NCBI GenBank assembly: GCA_020063545.1
Contig: JAGUUF010000052.1
Span: 1-25,040 of the forward strand
DNA: 25,040 nucleotides
Direction of reading: 5' to 3'
Source: Cytophagales bacterium
GTDB lineage: Bacteria > Bacteroidota > Bacteroidia > Cytophagales > Cyclobacteriaceae
Part shown: positions 1 to 6,195 of the stretch, one piece after another
How the letters are laid out: each line of letters starts with the position of its first letter
Position numbering within the stretch: position 1 is the first letter of the stretch
Notes under the pieces: generated by a model
The model's input: the letters and a program-made list of their open reading frames with translations, nothing else
The model's database searches: none
Told to the model about the DNA's origin: nothing
Program-made: the position numbers and the translations under genes

Positions 1-245
1 AGGATGACTTTGGCGGAACCGTTCACGATTACCTGCCTTCCAACCATGAAGTTGAATTTGCCGAACACGTGGTTTCCTGCTGCCGGCCGCAACCGGTATA
101 TGCGCGCGTAGATGTTATCTGGAATAACCAGGATAACCTTTGTGTTTCGGAACTGGAGTTGATTGAGCCAGAGTTGTGGCTTAGGAAAAATAATAACGCT
201 GCCTGGCTTTTTGCACAAGCGCTTGCGAAGGTTGTTAACGCCTGA
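1..245 (+). CDS. C-terminal end of an ATP-grasp (glutathione-synthetase-like) protein, partial
   Basis: This is the last 80 codons of a gene that begins outside the window; the frame is open from base 3 and ends at TGA 243-245. The segment contains YARVDVIW followed by LELIEPELWL, which resembles the metal- and ATP-binding end of RimK/prokaryotic glutathione-synthetase-type ATP-grasp enzymes, where an R-x-D and a conserved E-L-E-L-I-E-P lie near the C terminus. Such enzymes join a carboxylate to an amine or thiol via an acyl-phosphate. The substrate cannot be told from this fragment. The antiporter gene on the same strand starts 95 bases later. Family assignment rests on one motif block, so the class is likely but the exact product is unknown. 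Confidence 0.7.
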   Translation, partial: DDFGGTVHDYLPSNHEVEFAEHVVSCCRPQPVYARVDVIWNNQDNLCVSELELIEPELWLRKNNNAAWLFAQALAKVVNA

Positions 246-316
246 TTTACTCTCACTACCAATAGAAGTACGTTCGTACGTGCGAATGCCCTTCGTCAAT
301 ACTCCTTCTTTTTGTA

Positions 317-332
317 TCTTGAAAATTCAAGA
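317..332. repeat. Perfect inverted repeat just upstream of the antiporter start
   Basis: TCTTGAA (317-323), a 2-base spacer AA and TTCAAGA (326-332) form a perfect 7-base dyad ending 8 bases before the ATG at 341. In mRNA it could sequester the start region. In DNA it could be an operator half-site pair. Which of these applies, if either, cannot be decided from the sequence. Confidence 0.4.
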
Positions 333-340
333 AGCAGGGC

Positions 341-1588
341 ATGGAGTTATACTACACGTTTTCCATTCTTATTGTACTGTCGGCATTATTTTCTTATCTC
401 AATAGCCGGTACCTGAAGCTTCCCCCGGCCATCGGTATTATGCTGCTGTCCATTATCGCCTCCATCAGCCTGGTGGCAATTGGCAAATCGTACCCTGTAT
501 TTTCAGGCTGGGTTTCTGATCTGATTACCAGCGCTGATTTTCCAAACGTGCTTATGGGTGCCATGCTTAATTTTCTGCTCTTTGCAGGCGCCATCCACAT
601 CAGCATGGCCGATTTGCAAAAGCAACGAACGCCCATCATTATTTTCTCAACCGTTGGCGTTGTTCTCTCCACATTTCTTGTCGGAACAATGTTATACGGT
701 TTCCTCCTGCTGCTGAAGTTACCCGTTCCCTATATCCAATGCCTGGTGTTTGGCGCGCTCATCTCGCCAACCGATCCGCTGGCCGTTATTGCCATTTTGA
801 AAAAAGCAGGGCTAAGTAAACCGATTGAAATAAAAATATCCGGTGAGTCGCTCTTCAATGACGGTGTAGCGGTATTGCTGTTTGCCATCCTGCTGCAGCT
901 TGCCCAGGGCAGCGCGGTGGACATCACGTTTAAACACATTGCCGGCTTATTCGTGCAGGAAGCGATTGGCGGGCTGGCCATCGGATTTCTGCTGGGGTAC
1001 ATCGGCTCACAGGGCATCAAACGAATTAACGACTACCAGGTTACTGTGTTGATTACAGTGGCCATCGTTATGGGAGGCTACCTCATCACGCGCTTTCTGC
1101 ACATATCCAGCCCGCTTACGATGGCGGCTGCCGGCCTGGTAATCGGCAATTATGGAAAAGCAAAAGCCATGTCGGCCACCTACAGGGATTACCTGGATAA
1201 GTTCTGGGAAATGATTGATGAGATTCTCAACGCCATCCTGTTTCTGATTATCGGGCTCGAGATCCTGCTTATTCCGGACATCCGCCAATACTGGCTGGTG
1301 GGCTGTTTAAGCATTGGCATTGTGCTGTTAGCCCGCCTGCTTTCGATATGGCTGCCCACACGGTTAATTCCCGGAATCGGAAGGTTTGATGCCAGGACAA
1401 CAACTATTCTGGTATGGGGCGGGCTGCGTGGCGGTGTTTCCGTTGCGCTGGCGTTAACCATCGACCCGCACCTGAACCAGAATCTGTTTCTTTCGGCAAC
1501 GTATTACGTGGTAGTTTTTTCAATCCTGGTACAGGGCCTCAGCATTGGTAAACTTATCAGCCTGACCAATTCAAAGCGAAAAGCATAG
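341..1588 (+). CDS. CPA1-family Na+(K+)/H+ antiporter
   Basis: A 415-residue inner-membrane protein made almost wholly of hydrophobic segments, fitting the 11-13 helices of cation:proton antiporter family 1 (NhaP/NHE-like). It carries the family hallmarks: SPTDP at about residues 142-146, GESLFNDG at 168-175 with the N173-D174 ion-binding pair, and a glycine-rich WGGLRGGVSVALAL block near the C terminus. Known members exchange Na+ or K+ for protons and serve pH and salt homeostasis. There is no cytoplasmic TrkA/RCK or nucleotide-binding tail, so this is the short form. The start at 341 fits the first helix; no strong Shine-Dalgarno is seen. The gene ends 12 bases before the convergent Bor-like gene. 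Ion preference cannot be assigned from the sequence. Confidence 0.9.
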   Translation: MELYYTFSILIVLSALFSYLNSRYLKLPPAIGIMLLSIIASISLVAIGKSYPVFSGWVSDLITSADFPNVLMGAMLNFLLFAGAIHISMADLQKQRTPIIIFSTVGVVLSTFLVGTMLYGFLLLLKLPVPYIQCLVFGALISPTDPLAVIAILKKAGLSKPIEIKISGESLFNDGVAVLLFAILLQLAQGSAVDITFKHIAGLFVQEAIGGLAIGFLLGYIGSQGIKRINDYQVTVLITVAIVMGGYLITRFLHISSPLTMAAAGLVIGNYGKAKAMSATYRDYLDKFWEMIDEILNAILFLIIGLEILLIPDIRQYWLVGCLSIGIVLLARLLSIWLPTRLIPGIGRFDARTTTILVWGGLRGGVSVALALTIDPHLNQNLFLSATYYVVVFSILVQGLSIGKLISLTNSKRKA

Positions 1589-1600
1589 CCTCCGGACTGA

Positions 1601-1894
1601 TTAGTACTTGACCGTTACCGTAAGCGGACTGTAAATGCCGATGGTTACCACGTTAAGCAGTAAATCGGTAAACGTAAGTTTTACGGTAATCGAATAATCC
1701 GGATTGCCTTTTGCAAGTACTTTCGGATCGGCCGGTGTTCCAATGGGCTTAAGTCCGAGGAATAAGTATTTGTTCCGGTATGTCACCTCCCGGCCCTGAC
1801 CCGGACCGTTGCCTACAACAAATGTTGTGGGATGACACCCACTGGTTAGGCATGTACCAAGAACGATAAATAATCCTAAAATATACTTCTTCAT
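1601..1894 (-). CDS. Small Bor-like lipoprotein
   Basis: A 97-residue protein with an N-terminal signal peptide and a lipobox LTSGC (Cys20), so a lipid-anchored envelope protein. The pattern after the cysteine (TTFVVGNGPGQG) and the C-terminal block GIYSPLTVTV match the plan of the Bor family (phage lambda Bor: QTFTVQN near the start and GIYTPLEARV near the end). Lambda Bor is linked to serum resistance; Bacteroidetes homologues have no known role, so function is open. Its ATG overlaps the stop of the upstream paaN in an ATGA arrangement (1891-1894), implying translational coupling as the last gene of the 4783-1601 operon. The convergent antiporter gene ends only 12 bases away and no terminator hairpin is visible between them. 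Confidence 0.75.
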   Translation of the reverse strand: MKKYILGLFIVLGTCLTSGCHPTTFVVGNGPGQGREVTYRNKYLFLGLKPIGTPADPKVLAKGNPDYSITVKLTFTDLLLNVVTIGIYSPLTVTVKY

Positions 1895-3561
1895 TGTGCC
1901 TTAACCGGTTCACGATGACCAACCCAGGTAAACCGCTTGATAACATACTCCGGGTTGGTGAATGATGCATTGCCTGAAGGATTGCCACCCGTAACATGAA
2001 AATCGCTGAAGCCCGCATTCTGGTTCATGTAGATCCCTCCCGTAAGGTTAAACGACACCGGGGTAGCGGCAAGCGCCATCTCATCGGCAATTTTTTCACG
2101 CACACCGGCATTGGTGGTGTAGGCACCACAACTTATGGCGCCATGCTGCTGTGCCAGTTGCTGTGCAAGCTGTATGGAATGGTCGGTATTTTTTGTTTTG
2201 ATGAGCAGCGCTATAGGGCCAAACAATTCTTTTCCAAAAATATCTTTCTTCGATGCATCAACCTCCACGATTACCGGGGTAGCGGTTCGCGCATTGACAA
2301 ACATGGGGTTGGTAATGGAGCGTGTTTTCAGCCACACTTTGCCGGGCAGGTTCTCCGCTTCAACAACTCGATCACCGGTTTTCTTGTTTTGGATGGTACC
2401 CAATACAAATGGTCCAGCTTTCGGGTTGTCAACCAGGCTGTTGATGTTGTCCACTATCTTTTGGGCAAACTCATCAAAGCTGACAATTCCTTTTGAAGTG
2501 TTGATTCCGCTTTCAGGGATATAAAAATTCTGGGGCGCAGTACACATCTGGCCGCTGTACAGGGCTACAGAGAAGGCCAGGTTTGCAGCCACTTTGTCGG
2601 CATCTTCTGCCGAATCAATGATAACCGAATTCACGCCTGTTTTTTCGGTGAATGTTGTTTTTCCCGGAAGCGTTTCCAGGTAACTGCCGAATGCCGAATT
2701 GCCTGTAAAGTCGATCAGTTTTACATCCGGATGTTCGGCCAGTTCTTTTGTAATCATTTTTGAATACGTGTCCGGTGCCAGTTGGCAGATATGGGTATCC
2801 AGGTTATTTTCCTTTAAAACATTTTGAATTTCTGCCACTACAATAGCAATCGGTAAAATGGCTCCGGGATGCGGTTTTACAATAACAGGATTGCCGGTGA
2901 TTAAACTGGCGTAAAGTCCGGGTACGGTATTCCAGGTAGGAAAGGTAGAGCAGCCAATAACCAGCGAAATACCTTTGGGCACAGCGCGCCACTCTTTATT
3001 GAGTTGAATATTAATTTTCCCCATCGGCTTATCCCAAAGAGCTGTTGCCGGAAAACGATTGAGTTCTTCATAGCCGGCAGCAATCGCTTCCAGCGCCCGG
3101 TCGGCCGCATGCGGCCCTGATGCCTGGAAGGCCATCATATACCCCTGGCCTGTGGTGTGCATGGTGGCATATGCTATTTCGAAGAACCGTGCTTTTACAC
3201 GTTCAAGCGATTCAATTAAAATCCCGGCCCGGTCCTGCACGCTCACTTTGCGCCAGGCATGATAGGCTTTTTTTGCCCGTTCAATCAATGTACTGGTCGG
3301 GAACGATGGATACGAAATACCGAGTGGTTCCTGGGTATAGGGAGATTCCTCCTGCCCTATCCACCCTTCGGGATTATCCTGTTTCAGTTCTTCAAACTTT
3401 TTTCCAAGGCGGTTTTTAAACGCTGCCTGGCCGTCTGCATCTGCCGTTTCGCCATACACAGCCGGTGCCGGATGTTCGGGGTAGGCCGCAAAGAACGTTC
3501 GGTTGTGGAGGGCTTCGATTGCCTTTCTCAGAATCGCTTCATGCTTTTGAAATAAACTCAT
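1891..3561 (-). CDS. paaN: Phenylacetic acid degradation protein PaaN (aldehyde dehydrogenase family)
   Basis: A 556-residue cytosolic protein of the NAD(P)-dependent aldehyde dehydrogenase superfamily. It shows the catalytic thiol in SGQMCTAPQ (Cys340), the general-base region FTEKTGVN (Glu306), the cofactor-binding lysine in VIVKPHPGA (Lys229), and a conserved C-terminal GGNPSGNASFTNPEYV. Length and N terminus fit the shorter PaaN type found in Bacteroidetes. It is not the about 680-residue PaaZ, because the C-terminal MaoC-like hydratase domain is absent. The expected role is oxidation of the semialdehyde formed after ring opening in aerobic phenylacetyl-CoA catabolism. No other paa genes are in the window. 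It starts 3 bases after the upstream lipoprotein stop and overlaps the Bor-like gene by 4 bases, so it lies inside a lipoprotein operon, an unusual setting for a catabolic enzyme. Confidence 0.88.
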   Translation of the reverse strand: MSLFQKHEAILRKAIEALHNRTFFAAYPEHPAPAVYGETADADGQAAFKNRLGKKFEELKQDNPEGWIGQEESPYTQEPLGISYPSFPTSTLIERAKKAYHAWRKVSVQDRAGILIESLERVKARFFEIAYATMHTTGQGYMMAFQASGPHAADRALEAIAAGYEELNRFPATALWDKPMGKINIQLNKEWRAVPKGISLVIGCSTFPTWNTVPGLYASLITGNPVIVKPHPGAILPIAIVVAEIQNVLKENNLDTHICQLAPDTYSKMITKELAEHPDVKLIDFTGNSAFGSYLETLPGKTTFTEKTGVNSVIIDSAEDADKVAANLAFSVALYSGQMCTAPQNFYIPESGINTSKGIVSFDEFAQKIVDNINSLVDNPKAGPFVLGTIQNKKTGDRVVEAENLPGKVWLKTRSITNPMFVNARTATPVIVEVDASKKDIFGKELFGPIALLIKTKNTDHSIQLAQQLAQQHGAISCGAYTTNAGVREKIADEMALAATPVSFNLTGGIYMNQNAGFSDFHVTGGNPSGNASFTNPEYVIKRFTWVGHREPVKAQ

Positions 3562-3564
3562 GCT

Positions 3565-4062
3565 TTACTGTTCTAAAGGTTTAGTTTTTAATCGGTTCAA
3601 TACAAGCTGGGCCAGCATTTTGGATTCATTGGGCCTGGGTACATCGCCTATTGCTACCATAATATAGAAATCCCCTTCGCGCACCCAAAGTTGCTGGGCA
3701 TCCGGACCATTAACTGTGTAGGCTTCATCGCCAACACCAGGAGTTTGCTCTCCGGCTTTTACGGTGGCAAATTGCTCTGCTGTTGTAAAGATAACGTAAC
3801 CAAAATGAGCCTCACCACCTGAAGTTTCACCTCCATACGAACAACCACGGCCACCCAGGTACTCCTCATTTATTTCAGCAGGTTCTTCCACGAGCTTTAC
3901 ACCCAAAGCCCTTTCAACTTCAGTCCGCGTTAAATATCCACACACTCCATTCAGTGAAGGCTGCTCACCCGGATTATCTTGTAAAGCCTCTGTGGCCGGG
4001 CCGGACTTTTGACCACATGAAAACAAAATCAAATTGATAAAAAAAATGCTGACTACTCTCAT
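3565..4062 (-). CDS. Small lipoprotein, DUF3558-like pattern
   Basis: A 165-residue lipoprotein. I place the start at ATG 4062 rather than at the in-frame ATG at 4083: the later start gives a clean signal peptide with lipobox LFSC (Cys16) and lies 4 bases after the stop of the upstream DUF4197 gene, whereas the earlier one would overlap that gene. The mature part has the pattern VCGYLTRTEVERALG, then GGRGCSYGG, then a mostly beta region. This recalls DUF3558-type lipoproteins of Actinobacteria, which have a cysteine, a helix with L-T-x-x-E, and a second cysteine likely forming a disulfide. The resemblance is by eye and weak, and no function is known. It is the second gene of the operon and precedes paaN by 3 bases. 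Confidence 0.7.
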   Translation of the reverse strand: MRVVSIFFINLILFSCGQKSGPATEALQDNPGEQPSLNGVCGYLTRTEVERALGVKLVEEPAEINEEYLGGRGCSYGGETSGGEAHFGYVIFTTAEQFATVKAGEQTPGVGDEAYTVNGPDAQQLWVREGDFYIMVAIGDVPRPNESKMLAQLVLNRLKTKPLEQ

Positions 4063-4066
4063 GGTT

Positions 4067-4783
4067 TTATTTATTATATCCAAAAACCTTTTTCAGCAAC
4101 TCGGTTGTACGGGCAACCGGATCTTCGCGTATGTTTTTTTCTTCTTTGGCGATCATTAAAAACAACCCGTCAATAGCTCTATCGGTAGCATAGTCATCCA
4201 GGTTGGGATTAACCTTTTCAACCGTTGGTATTCGGTTATACCGGTTTACAAGGTCGCTGTAGTACTTTGTGGCATTTACTTTATTCAACGAGCTCTGGAT
4301 AACCGGCTTGAACTTTTCTTTCAATTGTGCTGAAGTTGTCCGCTTCAGGTACTGTGTGGCGGCATCCTGATCGCCTCTCAATATTGCCCATGCATCTTCA
4401 ATAGTCATAGACTTTATTGCGCTGATAAAAATAGGTTTGGCCTCTTTGGCGGCATCTTCAGCACCCCGGTTAAGGGTCATAATGAATTTATCTACCTCAC
4501 TGCCCAGGCCAATGTCTCGAAGGGTATTTTCTACTTTTTTTACATCAGGAGGAAAGGGGATTTTTATCTCCGGGTTTTTGAAATACCCATCCAGTTGTGA
4601 AACCTGGTCGGAACCTTTGGATATACCGCTGATAAGGGCTTCCTTTAACCCCTCCGCCACTTCGGCTGTGGTCAGCGGCTTTTCACCACCGATGGATTTA
4701 TTGATGTCGCCAACCACCTGGTTAAGCTGGGTGGTGGTACAGGCACAGCCGAATAAAAGAAACGCATAGCAGATTTGCTTCAT
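4067..4783 (-). CDS. DUF4197-family lipoprotein
   Basis: A 238-residue protein that I recognise as DUF4197: a short lipoprotein signal (lipobox LFGC, Cys13) followed by an all-helical domain with LTTAEVAEGLKEAL, the segment FKNPEIKIPFPP, and the conserved DDYATDRAIDGLFLMIAKEE region with a C-terminal helix. The family is widespread in Proteobacteria and Bacteroidetes envelopes and has no established function. An in-frame GTG at 4789 adds two residues; I prefer the ATG at 4783 because it gives the standard M-K signal start. It is the first gene of the four-gene minus-strand operon. The 105 bases separating it from the divergent cinA must hold its promoter, but no clear TAnnTTTG box is visible there. 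Confidence 0.85.
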   Translation of the reverse strand: MKQICYAFLLFGCACTTTQLNQVVGDINKSIGGEKPLTTAEVAEGLKEALISGISKGSDQVSQLDGYFKNPEIKIPFPPDVKKVENTLRDIGLGSEVDKFIMTLNRGAEDAAKEAKPIFISAIKSMTIEDAWAILRGDQDAATQYLKRTTSAQLKEKFKPVIQSSLNKVNATKYYSDLVNRYNRIPTVEKVNPNLDDYATDRAIDGLFLMIAKEEKNIREDPVARTTELLKKVFGYNK

Positions 4784-4888
4784 GGCCACTGGTTGAAGGG
4801 TGCTAAATTACCGAACATTCATTAAAAACCCAGTTATTAAAATTTTCAAAATATCAGCTATTGTTTTTTTTGGCAACTTAGTCGCTAA

Positions 4889-6139
4889 ATGAAACCCATC
4901 CTTGCCGAAATCCTTGCCATTGGCGATGAACTGCTCTACGGGCAAACACTCGATACCAACTCACACTGGATAAGCGGTGAGCTAGATAAAGCAGGCATTA
5001 AAACCATACGCAGAACAACTGTTGGCGACAAGGAGGAGGAGATTCTTACAGCCTTTACGGAAGCCGAACAGCGTGCCGACATCATACTGATAACCGGTGG
5101 CCTGGGCCCTACCAGCGATGACCTGACCAAACCTTGCCTGGCAAAGTATTTTAACTGTAAAATCGAAATCCACCCCGAAGCGCTGGCCGAAGTAACGGAG
5201 TTTTTTAAAAGTCGTGGGCGCGAACTTACCGAAACCAACCGGCAGCAGGCAGCCTTGCCGGTATGCTGCGAAAAAATCACCAATGCCATTGGCACAGCTC
5301 CGGGTATGTGGTTTGAAAGGAATAAGAAAGTTTTCGTTTCTATGCCGGGTGTACCGCATGAAATGAAACGCATGATGCAGGAAACTATTATTCCCAAACT
5401 CCGGAAGACATTTGAATTACCGGTAATCCTGCACCGGATTATTCGCACAGCCGGCATTGGCGAATCTTTTCTTGCTGATAAAATTTCAACGTGGGAAAAG
5501 TCGCTTCCACCGAACATGAAGCTGGCCTTCCTGCCGGGCTTAGGTGAAGTAAAACTCAGACTTACAGCATTTGGAAATTCAACTGATCAACTTATACGTG
5601 ATACCGATACACGCTTGGCCGATTTGAAGCCGTTGGTTGGTGACTTTGTTTATGCATTTGATGATCTGGAACTGGAGCAGGTTATCGGACAATTACTGCG
5701 CGAACGAAAACTAACACTGGCCATAGCCGAAAGCTGTACGGGCGGCTACCTCTCGCACCTGGTCACCACCGTGCCCGGAAGCTCGGATTATTTCATGGGC
5801 AGCATGATCCCCTACGCCTACGATATTAAAATGCGTCAACTGGGTGTGAAGCCGGAAACGCTGGAACGGTATGGCGCAGTGAGTGAGCCAACCATTATCG
5901 AAATGGCCAACATTGTTCGGGCGAAGTTCAATACCGACATTGGTGTTGCCACCAGTGGTATTGCAGGCCCCGGGGGCGCAACGCCCGAAAAACCGGTAGG
6001 TACTGTTTGGATAGCCTACTCCGACAAGCATCAAACCGTAACCAAAAAACTGCAACTTTCGAAGGACAGGATGATCAACATTAAACTTGCATCAACTGCG
6101 GTACTCAACCTCATCCGCCTGAGCATACCAAAACAATAA
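4889..6139 (+). CDS. cinA: CinA: MoCF-like domain fused to NMN amidohydrolase
   Basis: A 416-residue two-domain protein of the usual CinA length. Residues 1-170 form a molybdopterin-binding-like (MoCF/COG1058) domain with EILAIGDELLYGQTLDTN and ITGGLGPTSDD (69-79), linked through about 180-255. Residues 258-416 form the PncC-type domain with AESCTGG (280-286) and SGIAGPGGATPEKPVGT. In characterised CinA proteins the N-terminal half has ADP-ribose pyrophosphatase activity and the C-terminal half deamidates nicotinamide mononucleotide, recycling NMN into NAD. The competence link is historical and is not implied here. It stands alone between a divergent lipoprotein operon and a convergent ppdK, and ends at the hairpin 6138-6168. 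Confidence 0.96.
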   Translation: MKPILAEILAIGDELLYGQTLDTNSHWISGELDKAGIKTIRRTTVGDKEEEILTAFTEAEQRADIILITGGLGPTSDDLTKPCLAKYFNCKIEIHPEALAEVTEFFKSRGRELTETNRQQAALPVCCEKITNAIGTAPGMWFERNKKVFVSMPGVPHEMKRMMQETIIPKLRKTFELPVILHRIIRTAGIGESFLADKISTWEKSLPPNMKLAFLPGLGEVKLRLTAFGNSTDQLIRDTDTRLADLKPLVGDFVYAFDDLELEQVIGQLLRERKLTLAIAESCTGGYLSHLVTTVPGSSDYFMGSMIPYAYDIKMRQLGVKPETLERYGAVSEPTIIEMANIVRAKFNTDIGVATSGIAGPGGATPEKPVGTVWIAYSDKHQTVTKKLQLSKDRMINIKLASTAVLNLIRLSIPKQ

Positions 6140-6168
6140 GGGGCCGGCACCGCCTGCACCAGCCCCTT
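6138..6168. terminator. Hairpin between convergent cinA and ppdK
   Basis: AAGGGGC (6138-6144) pairs perfectly with GCCCCTT (6162-6168) around a 17-base loop; the left arm overlaps the cinA stop codon. The T-run after it on the plus strand is short (TTTG), so it is a modest rho-independent terminator. It sits 27 bases from the ppdK stop and may serve both genes. Confidence 0.6.
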
Positions 6169-6195
6169 TGTTCAACCAAACCCTCTTAGCCGAAT

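Noticed and set aside
4784..4888. Promoters in the divergent lipoprotein/cinA interval.
   Set aside because: The region is AT-rich with several T-runs, but no TAnnTTTG with a matching -33 element could be placed on either strand.
4936..5517. Long minus-strand open frame (193 codons) inside cinA, and similar long frames opposite ppdK.
   Set aside because: These are shadows of strong coding genes; the translations have no family features and the sense strand holds intact conserved domains.
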